64,000 bases of DNA, from positions 3,658,001 through 3,722,000 of the forward strand of contig NZ_RCCA01000001.1 of the NCBI RefSeq assembly GCF_003663845.1, written 5' to 3'. The notes beneath the pieces are model-generated. The model did no database searches, had not been told where the DNA came from, and worked only from the letters and a program-made list of their open reading frames with translations. Each line of letters begins with the position of its first letter. Position 1 is the first letter of the stretch. Origin of the DNA: Chryseobacterium sp. 7 (GTDB lineage: Bacteria; Bacteroidota; Bacteroidia; Flavobacteriales; Weeksellaceae). Shown one piece after another: positions 25,834 to 35,496 of the stretch. Position numbers and translations under genes: made by a program.

Positions 25834-25861
25834 AAACCGTCACAAAAAGGCGGTTTTTTTT
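25834..25861 (+). terminator. Weak terminator or attenuator before the CotH gene
   Basis: A 6-base-pair stem (25834-25839 with 25851-25856), an 11-base loop and a T8 run lie just downstream of the 24457-25818 gene. Confidence 0.55.
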
Positions 25862-25879
25862 AATAACTAAAATGTAAAT

Positions 25880-28800
25880 ATGAAATTTAAAGTATTTTTA
25901 CTTTTTCTGGGTTCTCCTGCATGGGTATTTTCACAGAGCCTGCTTCAAATGGAAGTTTCAACACAAAATAATGATGTTGAAGTCATCCAAAATAATACCG
26001 TGAGTTTCAGCAGTTCAGATTTAGAGCTTGCAGGAAAAGACGGAGCGAATCTTCAGGAAACTTTTTTACGCTTTGATGGTGTCTCCTTACCGGCAGATGC
26101 TGTTATTAACAATGTTTATCTTGTTTTTTACGGGGATGAACCAAGTACATCTTCCGCAACAATGAAGATTACCGGAGAAATAGGAAGCTCACTTCCTTAT
26201 CCTACATCTACTGCAGCATCTACAGGTTTAAATTTAAAATCCAGAAACTATTCCACAGGTTTTGCAGAATGGATCACTTCCGGGTGTGTAGTAGATCAGC
26301 AGTACCAATCTCCGGATCTTAAAAACGTTTTCAGCGAAATGTTTACTAACGCAGGGCTTAACAATGCCAGTCTTGCATTCCGTATTCAGGGGAACGGACA
26401 GGGAGCGTTCACAGTAAAATCATATTCTGCCGCAACCGGAAAAAAGCCTAAACTGGTCATTAATTACTCTACCCAGACCACAACCATTACAAAATTAATT
26501 TCTTCGGGAAATAACGATGCTGAACAAGTTCTTACCACCGGGAATATTGATTTAGGAAGCGGAATAATGGAATTAGGAGGAAAATATGGGGCTACGCCAC
26601 AAATATCCGCCTTAAGATTTGAAAATGTTCAGATTCCAGCCAATGCTGAAATTACAAAAGCTTATATAGAGTTTTATTCTTACGGAACCAACCCGAACAA
26701 TGCAGAACTTGTTTTCCGCACAGAATTAGGAAATGCTCCGGTTTATACAACTGCCAGCAATAATATTTCCGGAAGAAATTATTCCCAGCATAAAGCAAAG
26801 TGGGTTACTGCTCCCTGGACATCAGGAAATACAATGTACAGAAGTGTTGATCTGAAGGAAATTATAGACGAAAACCGTTTGAACGGCTGGCAGTCAGGCC
26901 AGACACTTGCTTTTAAGGTTGAAGGGAATGACGGAAACGCTACGGCCTGGTCTGTAAACGGATCGCCGAATTATCAGCCTAAGCTGGTTATTGAATACAA
27001 AAATAACGGTAACGGCCCAAGTGTAGGACCTGCTCCTCAGGATGAAACCGTTAGAAAATATGTTTCTGCCTGGGAAAATGATGGTATACAGAATCTTTCA
27101 ACAGGCGGAATAGATTTAGGGAGAGGAATTCTGGAACTTGGCGGAAAATCCGGGGCCACAGCACAAACTACAGGAATCAGGTTTGAAAATATTCAAATTC
27201 CTGATAATGCTTACGTTACTGATGCTTATATTGAATTTTATGCCTATGGAAACAGCACAAATGCCCTGGTGAAAATTTCTTCAGAAATGGCAAATGCCGC
27301 GGTGTACAATACCACTTCGGCGAATATTACAAAACGTAATTATTCAACAATATTTGCAGACTGGAATACAGGAAACTGGACATCCAATTCCAAATACAGG
27401 ACATCAAACCTTAGAAATATTGTTGATCAGGCAAGAATAAACGGTTGGCAGTCAGGAAATTCACTGGCATTTAAGTTAGAATCAGAATCCGGGGGAGCCA
27501 ATGTATATTCAAGAAACGGTTCGGAGCTTTACCAGCCAAGACTGGTTATTGAATATCTAAATAATAATACAGGTCCTGCAATTGATATAGAAAGCAATCC
27601 TGCCAATATGAACAAGCTTTATATCAATGAAGTTTCCTCAGAAGGTACCCAAAGCCAGGAAGAAGACTGGATTGAGATTTACAACGACCACGATTATCCG
27701 GTTTATTTCAATAAACAGAACAGCGGAATTTACCTTTCCGATAAAAATGGAAACCGTACTTTAAGCGAATTAAAAGATATTTATATTCCAGCAAAAGGAT
27801 TTACCACTTTTATTGCAGATAGTGATCCTTCCAAAGGCAGCAACCATCTTAATTTTGGTTTAAGCTCAGATGGCGAGACTATTTATTTTTCAAGAAAGGT
27901 TAACGGAAATGTGATTCAGCAGGATATTTTAACGTATCAGAATATTCCTTATAATCAGACTGCAGGAAAATTTCCAAATGGAACAGGAAGTTTAGTTAAT
28001 TTTATTAAACCTACTTATAATGCTTCGAATAATGATGGAAAACAGCGTGTTGATCTTGGCTTCAGCAAAACAAGAGGTGTTTATGATTCAGGATTTGATC
28101 TGGCAATTTCCGTACCGGCAGGAACTACGGTAAAATATACTTTGAATGGGAAAACTCCATCAGCAACAGTAGGAACAGTTTACACGGCTCCAATTGCCAT
28201 CAGCAAAACTTCTGCAATAAAAGTATATGCATATGATGCAGCCGGAAACAATTCGGGAGTTGTAGCCCATACTTATGTCCTAAGAAACAATTATGCTAAT
28301 GAAACTACTGCAGACGGTTACTGGCAATGGTATTACAAATCCAATATCACTGCTGCAGAATATGCTCAGGCAATCGGGGAAGTTCCAATTGTATCGGTAA
28401 CAACCAATGCTGAACCTAATACAATATGGGCTGAAGCTTCCGTAGAATATATCGACAATAATGTTTACAGCGGAAGGAAAAATTTCTTCAGTAATTCCCT
28501 GACAAAAAAATTCGGGCAGGAAAGTTTAGGCTTCTACAATCCAAACCTTAAATTGAAATTCAATAGTGATTCAGGAGTAAAAAAGGCCAATTATGCGTTC
28601 TTCGACGATTATCCAAACGATGCTTTTGAAAATCCGGGTAAAATTCAGACTTTAGAATTAAAACAGGGCCAGGATAATGCATCCCGAAATGTTTATAATA
28701 TCGGATTCATGAGATTCAGCGAAAAAATATCAATGAATCTTCAGAAGGAAATGGGGAAATACGCTTTGAATACCCGCTACATCAATCTTTTTGTCAATGG

Positions 28801-30624
28801 TAAATACCGTGGTTTGAAAACTTTGAGGAATGACTTTAACCCGAATAACCTTGAAGAAATTTTCGGGGATGATGATAATAATTACACGAAAGTAAATCTC
28901 CAGGACGGATACTTTAACGGAGGTATTGTAGAAGCAGGAGACGGAAGCCAGGCCGTATGGAATAATATTAGAAATATTGCATTCGCCAAGAAATTCCAGG
29001 ATTTAAAAAAACTGGTAGATGTTGATGATTTAATCAAGTTTCAGCTGGCATTTATGTTTACTGATACCGAGAATGAAGCGGTAGCTATTATGCATAATAC
29101 CAATCCTGATGTAATGAAAGCTAAATTCATGATCAATGATACAGACGGGTCCTTCTTTGGAGGAATCACCTATTCTTCATCAGATGTATCAATGCCTGCA
29201 AGAGGATTTGCCGGCGGAGGAGGTAACTATAAATTTAAATGGATTTACTCACCATGGAGCATAAACGGTCCGGGGGAATCTTCGGAAACTTCATGGGATC
29301 AAATACCAATGCTACAGCCGGAAATCTGGAGTTTAAAACTTTAGTAAAAGATGCTGTTCTGCAATATATGGGACCTGCTTCAGGGAATTTTTCAGGAACG
29401 GATGGGGCTACTTTATCTGTTGTGAATGTACAGAATAAAATTAAGAGTACCATGACTGAGCTTGACAGATTATATAAGCTTGATGCAGCTTATATGGGCT
29501 ATACAGGAAATGTTTACGAACAGTGGAAAAACGTAGACGGACCAAGAATTATCGCTCAGGTTCCGGAGAGAGTTTCATTCAACTTAAAGAAATGGCTGGA
29601 ATATAATATGGCACACACCCTTCTGCCTAATGAAATTCCAACATCTTCTACGATCAAGAAAACAGATCAGATCCAGATCAGCAATCCGAATTCAGGGACT
29701 CAGGTTTATTACACATTAAACGGTACTGACCCGATGGGGAATGATGGAGTGATTTCTCAGGAAGCTCATCTGTATAACGGAACGTTTACTTTACCGGTTG
29801 GAACATATAACATTATGACACGTGCTTTTACTACAAATAACTGGGGACCAAAGTCTTCAAAAGCAATTAAAGTTGAAGATGTGAATCCGGGTAAATTTGT
29901 TATCACAGGAATTAATTATAAGCCTCAAACCAATGGTGATGCAGAATTCTTAATGATCACAAATGCAGGAGGAGCAGACCTGGATGTTTCAGGATATACC
30001 ATTGCAGATGCTATTGTCTATAAATTCCCTGATGGAACCAAAATTTCTCCAAATCAGACGATCATGCTGGTGAAAGACCTTACATTGGTTACAGGATTCA
30101 GCCAGTATAACAAATTCCAGTGGACCAGCGGTAGTCTGAGTAATTCCGGAGAACCTATTACCTTTAAGGATACGGCAGGTAACACAATAGATTACGTATC
30201 TTTTGGCAGTATCTTGCCATGGCCGACCGAAGCTAACGGGCTGGGATCTTATCTGAAATTGATTTCTTCTGACCTGAATAATGAACTTCCGGAAAGCTGG
30301 GAAGCTGCATCAATTTCTACTGCTTCTGCTTTTGCTAAAGCCAAAACAGCAAAATCGGATGAGCGGAAAATAACATCGGATCTTGTACCGGCAAGCGGCC
30401 AGGAGATTAAAATTTATCCTGTTCCTATGAAAAATATTTTATTCATCAATATAAATGAGGAATCCGTGATTTCAATTTATAATACTGCAGGACAGATGGT
30501 GAAAACAAAAAAGCTTAGTGCAGGAAAAGATTCTATTGATGTATCCGGACTTAGTCAAGGTGGATATCTTGTAAAGATTCAGGGTGAGAAAGAATCTAAA
30601 GTTTTCAAAGCAACAAAAGAGTAA
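25880..30624 (+). pseudogene. Secreted CotH-kinase-family protein with T9SS domain, split by a -1 frameshift
   Basis: Two overlapping frames (25880-29344, 1154 codons; and 29239-30624) are one gene interrupted in the G5 run at 29272-29276; one more G restores SINGPGGIFGNFMGSN across the join and a protein of about 1581 residues. Domains in order: signal peptide (MKFKVFLLFLGSPAWVFSQ); three DNRLRE-type modules (about 20-195, 200-375, 390-562), the latter two sharing the IDLG/LELGGK/GATxQ pattern; a lamin-tail domain (about 575-715); a chitobiase-like fold (about 725-805); the CotH kinase-like domain (about 830-1260, with NLFVNGKYRGLKTL and MINDTDGSFFG); a second chitobiase-like and a second lamin-tail module; and a type A T9SS sorting domain (KIYPVPMKNILF). 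CotH proteins are atypical kinases. Whether the break is real or a sequencing error cannot be decided here. Confidence 0.88.
29272..29276 (+). other. Frameshift site in a G5 homopolymer of the CotH gene
   Basis: Upstream coding is in the frame of 25880; downstream coding resumes one base earlier, in the frame of 29239. The switch must fall between about 29240 and 29344, and the G5 run is the only obvious slippage site. Adding one G gives the continuous reading GPGGIFGNF. Confidence 0.8.
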
Positions 30625-30644
30625 TTTTAACTGATTTAGATAGT

Positions 30645-30680
30645 AAAGATGCCTTCTCGTTTGAGAAGGCATCTTTTATT
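30645..30680. terminator. Bidirectional terminator after the CotH gene
   Basis: A 14-base-pair perfect stem (30645-30658 with 30663-30676) with a GTTT loop and T-rich flank. It stands between the convergent CotH and DoxX-like genes. Confidence 0.85.
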
Positions 30681-31036
30681 TATATCTTTTGTTTGTATAT
30701 ATATGATACCGCTAAAATTGATAGGATAAAAAGGGGTATAAGAATATCTTTTAAAGTATCTCCAATAGATAAATGGGTGATAAATGCTGAAATAAGAACG
30801 ATGGTTATTCCTGAATAAGCAAAACCTTTTACCCTGGAAGGTAAAGGAATTAATAAAGCAATTGAACCTAATATTTTGGCTACTCCAAGCTCAGTTTTAA
30901 AATAGCCGGGAAATCCCATATTAGGATGAGCAGATTCAATAATTGATGGATTTAGCAGATAAATTACCCCGCTACAAAGCAATGGTATAGCAACAAGGCA
31001 GGTACTTGCCCAGTAAATAATTTTGTTTTTCGTCAT
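30680..31036 (-). CDS. DoxX-like family membrane protein
   Basis: A 118-residue inner-membrane protein with four hydrophobic helices (about 7-28, 48-66, 72-90, 96-113). The pattern KTELGVAKILGSIALLIP in the second helix is typical of DoxX-like proteins. The family is related to a quinol oxidase subunit, but most members have no assigned function. It lies upstream of and on the same strand as ribB's end, separated by a terminator for ribB, so they are independent units. Confidence 0.85.
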   Translation of the reverse strand: MTKNKIIYWASTCLVAIPLLCSGVIYLLNPSIIESAHPNMGFPGYFKTELGVAKILGSIALLIPLPSRVKGFAYSGITIVLISAFITHLSIGDTLKDILIPLFILSILAVSYIYKQKI

Positions 31037-31059
31037 TTGTTGTTTATTTGTGTTAATTA

Positions 31060-31089
31060 AAAAAGGTCTGGAAAGTTCATTCCAGACCT
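31060..31089 (-). terminator. Terminator of ribB
   Basis: A 10-base-pair perfect stem (31064-31073 with 31080-31089) with a 6-base loop. Read leftward it is followed by a T-run. Confidence 0.8.
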
Positions 31090-31103
31090 AAGAAGATAAT
31101 ATT

Positions 31104-32225
31104 TTATAGTTGTACCATCTCAGTAACCTCTACATCATATCCTCCAACCTGAGGTTTGATATTCGGGTTTTGAGTGATTACTTTGAACTTATTGATTCCT
31201 AAATTCTTTAAAATCTGCGTTCCAATTCCATAATCCCTGTAATTGTACGCTAATGTAGGATGCTGCTCCTGACCGTCCTGATAGTTCAGGAATTGCTGAA
31301 GCTTTCTCAATGTATTTTCAGAGTTAGAAACGTTATTGATGAAAATAATAGCTCCTTTTCCTGCTTCATTTACCATTCCGGTTACTTTCTCCAGTAAAGG
31401 TTTCTCACCGTTGTTCAGTCTTGTTAATACATCAAAATAAGAATCTGAAGACTGTACTCTTACCAAAACCGGCTCATCTACAGTCCACGCTCCTTTTGTT
31501 AAAGCAAAATGGATCTGATCGTTAGAAGTTTCTCTGAAAGCATAAAAATCAAAATCGCCGTAATGCGTTTTTACTTTTTTCTCTTCAAGCCTTTCTACCA
31601 GATTTCCTTTTTTAAGCTGATAATGGATCAGATCTTCAATAGAAACGATTTTCATATCATGCTTTTGTGCAAATGCGTGAAGTTCAGGTAGGCGAGACAT
31701 TGTACCGTCTTCGTTCATAATTTCACAGATTACTCCTCCTTCTTTCAATCCTGCTAAATGCGTAAGATCAATAGCTGCTTCAGTATGTCCGGCTCTTTTC
31801 AATACTCCTCCTTTTCTTGCACGAAGCGGGAAAATGTGGCCAGGTCTCATAAAATCTGTAGGTTTGGATTTTTCATCCATCAGTGCTAAAATGGTTTTTG
31901 CTCTGTCCCCTGCAGAAATCCCTGTAGATGTTCCGTTACCTAGAAGGTCAACCGATACGGTAAAAGCAGTTTCTTTAGGATCGCTGCTTCTGCTAACCAT
32001 TACTTCAAGGCCAAGCTCGTCACATCTTTTTTCAGGAAGCGGCATACAGATCAGCCCTCTTCCGTGAAGTGCCATAAAATTGATAATTTCCGGCGTTGTC
32101 AGTTCTGCCGCGCAAAGAAAATCACCTTCATTTTCTCTGTCTTCATCATCTACTACTATGATTATTTTACCATTTTTAAGGTCTTCAATAGCCTCTGGAA
32201 TAGTATTTAATTTAATATCGGACAT
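31104..32225 (-). CDS. ribB: 3,4-dihydroxy-2-butanone-4-phosphate synthase with a degenerate GTP cyclohydrolase II half
   Basis: A 373-residue riboflavin-pathway protein. Residues 1-205 are a complete RibB domain: VVDDEDRENEGDFLCAAE (about 25, acidic metal site), HGRGLICMPL, and GHTEAAIDLTHLAGL (about 147); this half makes the four-carbon precursor from ribulose 5-phosphate. Residues 210-373 follow the RibA fold (DEPVLVRVQSSD, YRDYGIGTQIL, NPNIKPQ) but the zinc-binding Cys cluster (C-x10-C-x-C) and the RxHSEC-TGD segment are absent. GTP cyclohydrolase activity is therefore unlikely and should come from another gene. The start lies 54 bases from the preceding gene's stop, with no room for a full FMN riboswitch. 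Confidence 0.92.
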   Translation of the reverse strand: MSDIKLNTIPEAIEDLKNGKIIIVVDDEDRENEGDFLCAAELTTPEIINFMALHGRGLICMPLPEKRCDELGLEVMVSRSSDPKETAFTVSVDLLGNGTSTGISAGDRAKTILALMDEKSKPTDFMRPGHIFPLRARKGGVLKRAGHTEAAIDLTHLAGLKEGGVICEIMNEDGTMSRLPELHAFAQKHDMKIVSIEDLIHYQLKKGNLVERLEEKKVKTHYGDFDFYAFRETSNDQIHFALTKGAWTVDEPVLVRVQSSDSYFDVLTRLNNGEKPLLEKVTGMVNEAGKGAIIFINNVSNSENTLRKLQQFLNYQDGQEQHPTLAYNYRDYGIGTQILKNLGINKFKVITQNPNIKPQVGGYDVEVTEMVQL

Positions 32226-32279
32226 TTTTACTTTTTATTTGTGCAAAGATACTCATAAAAATAAGCATCTGCCAACTAA

Positions 32280-33296
32280 TTATGAATGGTTTATTACGCT
32301 TTGGATAGAGTTCGCTGCCTCTCTGAAAATCTCATAAGATCTCAATCTTTTCTGATGGTCATAAATATGTGAATTGATCATAAGTTCATCTACCTGGAAT
32401 CTTTCCTGAAAATCTTTAAGTTTTTCCTGAACTTCAGCCTGATCCCCGATAAACGTATATCTTAATTTTTGTAACACCATAGATTTTTCCATAGGTGACC
32501 AGATCTCATCCATATCATCCACAGGCGGAGCAAAGGGCTTTCTATCATTTCTTACAATATTAATGAATGCCTGAAATAAAGTAGTCGAAATTTTATGAGC
32601 TTCTTCAGATGTTTCGGCTGCAACACCATTTACGCAGGCAATGATATAAGGTTTATCTGCGTATTTTGAAGATTCAAAATGCTCTCTGTATATTTTAAAA
32701 GCCATTTCCATCTGCTCTGGAGCAAAATGTCCTGCAAATGCATAAGGCAATCCCAATTCCGCAGCCAGCCATGCACTGTCTGTACTTGATCCCAGAATAT
32801 AAAGCGGAACATCCAAACCTTCTCCTGGAATGGCACGAACCATTGCATCTGAGTTTTCTTTTGAAAAATATCTTTGAAGCTCGAGAATCTGTCTTGGAAA
32901 CTGTTCGTTGATGATAGCAGGGTTTCTTCCTAAAGCCTGAGCTGTTAACCCATCTGTTCCTGGCGCTCTTCCTAATCCAAGATCAATTCTTCCCGGGAAA
33001 AGAGATTCTAAAGTTCCGAACTGTTCTGCAATAACCAGAGAGCTGTGGTTGGGAAGCATAATTCCTCCTGAACCTACTCTGATTTTTTTTGTTCCATTGG
33101 CGATGAAACCAATTAAAACAGAAGTTGCTGAGCTTGCAATACTCTCCATATTATGGTGTTCCGCCAGCCAGAATCTTTTATAGTCTAAATTTTCAGCATG
33201 ATTAGCTAATGATAAGCTGTCCTGAAAAGTATCATGAATGCTTTTACCTTGCTTTACCGGTGCAAGATCTAAAACAGAAATTTCAAAATTTTTCAT
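32280..33296 (-). CDS. Luciferase-like (LLM class) flavin-dependent oxidoreductase
   Basis: A 338-residue TIM-barrel protein of the bacterial luciferase-like monooxygenase family, MsnO8/YhbW type. Marks are VLDLAPV at the start, [18 protein letters not shown] (about 42-59), [23 protein letters not shown] and [14 protein letters not shown] (about 104-117). It would use reduced FMN and oxygen on an unknown small molecule. ribB follows downstream after 54 bases on the same strand, so the two may be co-transcribed, which would link a flavin-using enzyme to flavin synthesis; that link is inference. Confidence 0.93.
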   Translation of the reverse strand: MKNFEISVLDLAPVKQGKSIHDTFQDSLSLANHAENLDYKRFWLAEHHNMESIASSATSVLIGFIANGTKKIRVGSGGIMLPNHSSLVIAEQFGTLESLFPGRIDLGLGRAPGTDGLTAQALGRNPAIINEQFPRQILELQRYFSKENSDAMVRAIPGEGLDVPLYILGSSTDSAWLAAELGLPYAFAGHFAPEQMEMAFKIYREHFESSKYADKPYIIACVNGVAAETSEEAHKISTTLFQAFINIVRNDRKPFAPPVDDMDEIWSPMEKSMVLQKLRYTFIGDQAEVQEKLKDFQERFQVDELMINSHIYDHQKRLRSYEIFREAANSIQSVINHS

Positions 33297-33526
33297 ATTG
33301 AGATCGTTAATTTTTCCAAAAGTGATAGCGTATCACCTCTGGCAATTTCATAATTCTAAATCGGTTCTTAAAACCAAACAAATTTAAAACATAAAAATTG
33401 CATTAGTTACTTTTTGTAATTAATAAAAACAATTGATCAGTTCAGGGAAAAACTATTGGAATAAAATTTTTGTTTACTTGATTTTACTTATAAGATTTTG
33501 GGTAAATTGCAGTTTCATTCAAGAAC

Positions 33527-33982
33527 ATGAAAACAAAAATAATGTATATCGAAAACAAATCCTTCGGCCATCACGGTTCCGCATGGATTGGTTTTGTAGA
33601 ATTTTCAAAATCCGGGCAAACGATTTATTTTGACGATAAGGCACTTAAAAAGCTAAAAAAACCAGGAATCAATGCAAATCATTTTGATATAGAAACAGGA
33701 GAAGAATACTGGGTATCCGGTATTAAGAAAAATGGTCATAACAGGCATCAATTTGGTGGTGGAAAAATTATGATTGATAGAAATTCAATAGATGAATATT
33801 TGAAACTGGTAGACTTTAACAATCTTGATGAAAAGTATTTTGAAATTGTTGAATTTTCCAGAACAGATAAAAATAGACTTAAGGAAATAGAAAATACCGA
33901 AACTGAATTCAGAGACAGAAGTTATCGGGCTACTTTCTATGACAATAATAAAAGAAAATTAATTTTCGATATTAAAATTTAA
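33527..33982 (+). CDS. Conserved hypothetical protein (not a DXP synthase)
   Basis: A 151-residue soluble protein with no signal peptide. The pattern MYIENKS, IGFVEFSKSGQTIYFDDK, NANHFDIETGEEYWVSGIKKNGHNRH is a family often found in Bacteroidetes; I recall such short proteins being labelled 1-deoxyxylulose-5-phosphate synthase in databases, a label with no support here because no thiamine-binding or transketolase fold could fit. An internal ATG at 33542 is an equally good start. The stop abuts the next gene's ATG with no spacing, so translation is probably coupled. Confidence 0.8.
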   Translation: MKTKIMYIENKSFGHHGSAWIGFVEFSKSGQTIYFDDKALKKLKKPGINANHFDIETGEEYWVSGIKKNGHNRHQFGGGKIMIDRNSIDEYLKLVDFNNLDEKYFEIVEFSRTDKNRLKEIENTETEFRDRSYRATFYDNNKRKLIFDIKI

Positions 33983-34420
33983 ATGAAAAATATTTATCTA
34001 CTTCTTTTCTCATTCTTTTTAATGAGCTGCTCTTTCAATCAATCCTATAAAGACAGAGAATCTGACAAAATAGATGGTGAAAAAATTCCAATAAAATTTT
34101 ATTGGGAATTACGTTATGGCAAAAACCCTGATGATATTTATAAGTTGTTTGGCGACAAATTTTTTGAGGTAACCGATAAAGAAAAACTTGTGAAACTTAT
34201 TAATACAGTCAATGAGATTGGGCCTGTTGAAGAATACAATCTTGCAAAATGGGAAACAATGATAGTGAAGGGAAGCAATGCCCGAAGTCAATATTTCTTT
34301 ATGTACAATGTAAAAAGAAGTACTAAGAAAACAGAAGAATCTTTTACTTTAGAAAAGAATAAAGAAGGAGATATAAAAATAGTAGGTTACAGAGTTAATC
34401 AGGATTTATTAAACGAATAA
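33983..34420 (+). CDS. Hypothetical lipoprotein
   Basis: A 145-residue lipoprotein: hydrophobic MKNIYLLLFSFFLMSC places the lipobox Cys at about residue 16. The mature part is polar and charged, contains KFYWELRYGKNPDDIYKLFGDKFF and has no catalytic motif I know. It starts at the base after the preceding gene's stop, so the pair is almost certainly co-transcribed. Function unknown. Confidence 0.8.
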   Translation: MKNIYLLLFSFFLMSCSFNQSYKDRESDKIDGEKIPIKFYWELRYGKNPDDIYKLFGDKFFEVTDKEKLVKLINTVNEIGPVEEYNLAKWETMIVKGSNARSQYFFMYNVKRSTKKTEESFTLEKNKEGDIKIVGYRVNQDLLNE

Positions 34421-34587
34421 AAAGAAAAAGGGTTTTGAATATTTTCAGAACTCTTTTTTATTTTACATGTTTTTGTTTAAGTGGTTTTTAAAACAAACAA
34501 TACGAATAAATATATTTCAATGTAAATAATTCAATAAAAAGAGAAATATTTATTATATTCGTATACCAAATCTTTAAAAACTTTAAT

Positions 34588-35436
34588 ATGAACAAAAAAT
34601 CAAACAGTCTGTTCTATCGGCAGATCCTGACAGGAAGAACTGTCTTTATGAGTTTTCTTATCGCTGCAACATTATTTTCATGTAGTAAAAACAATGAAGA
34701 AATTAGCTCTGAAGCACAAACCAATGCCTTCAATGCAGACAATCTTAAGAAAGGGAAATTAGGAGGTCAGGACATTATCTATGAAAGAAAAAATGGAATG
34801 AACTTTTTCGAGGGAGATATGGTTCTTTCTGACAAGCAATTATCCGAAGGTAATGAAGTCAATAAAGGTGGTGCAAGCTATTCAAGATGGCCAAGCGGTA
34901 AAATTTATTATACCATTGCCAGTAATATGGGTTCTATCAACGTTAATAAAATCAATTCCGCTATCAGCGAGTATAACAGCAAAACCAATACTCAATGGAT
35001 CTACCGTACTAATCAGTCTAATTATGTAGAATTTATTTTCGGAAGTTCATCCGGATCGGATGGCTGGGCTCATATCGGGTATCAGGGCGGAAAACAAACT
35101 GTTTCTTTGGACCAGTATATTTCTGTAGGCTCGGTAATTCATGAAATGGGACATACCGTGGGACTTTACCATGAACACACCCGTAAAGACAGAGATCAAT
35201 ATGTAAAAATTCTGTGGAACAATATCCAAAGCGGGCAGTCTTATAATTTTAATATCTATAGTTCCGGAACAGATATAGGGCCATTCAATATCAATTCGGT
35301 GATGATGTATTGGCCGACATCTTATTCTAAAAACGGACAACCAACAATTACAAGAGCTGACAACAGCAGTTTCACGTATAACAGAACCGGATTTACAACC
35401 GGAGATATCAATACTATTAATGCTATGTATCCTTAA
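34588..35436 (+). CDS. Astacin-family (M12A) zinc metalloprotease, lipoprotein
   Basis: A 282-residue secreted protease. A signal segment ending AATLFSCSK suggests lipid attachment at about Cys 32. A propeptide-like stretch (about 35-95) precedes the catalytic domain, which starts near SRWPSGKIYYTI. The zinc site HEMGHTVGLYHEHTRKDRD (about 185-203) has the astacin HExxHxxGxxHE pattern, and VMMYWPTSYS supplies the Met-turn and the Tyr that acts as fifth ligand. Flavastacin is a known flavobacterial relative. The gene appears to be transcribed alone. Confidence 0.94.
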   Translation: MNKKSNSLFYRQILTGRTVFMSFLIAATLFSCSKNNEEISSEAQTNAFNADNLKKGKLGGQDIIYERKNGMNFFEGDMVLSDKQLSEGNEVNKGGASYSRWPSGKIYYTIASNMGSINVNKINSAISEYNSKTNTQWIYRTNQSNYVEFIFGSSSGSDGWAHIGYQGGKQTVSLDQYISVGSVIHEMGHTVGLYHEHTRKDRDQYVKILWNNIQSGQSYNFNIYSSGTDIGPFNINSVMMYWPTSYSKNGQPTITRADNSSFTYNRTGFTTGDINTINAMYP

Positions 35437-35460
35437 TTTAAAGAACTTTTGTGACAATCA

Positions 35461-35496
35461 AAAAAGGGAAGAATTCTTATGAATTCCTCCCTTTTT
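35461..35496. terminator. Bidirectional terminator, contains the helicase stop codon
   Basis: Stem 35461-35476 with 35481-35496, one A-C mismatch, loop TTAT. The leftward helicase stop (35477-35479) is in the loop. It ends both the astacin and helicase transcripts. Confidence 0.8.

Noticed and set aside
26480-27560. Repeated segments in the CotH gene as a possible CRISPR or tandem DNA repeat
   Set aside because: The similarity is at protein level between DNRLRE modules; there are no short identical repeats with even spacers.
32226-32279. FMN riboswitch upstream of ribB
   Set aside because: Only 54 bases separate ribB from the preceding gene, too short for the conserved FMN aptamer, and no matching conserved segments are seen.
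33527-33982. Label as 1-deoxy-D-xylulose-5-phosphate synthase
   Set aside because: Real DXS is about 620 residues with thiamine diphosphate motifs; this 151-residue protein has none.
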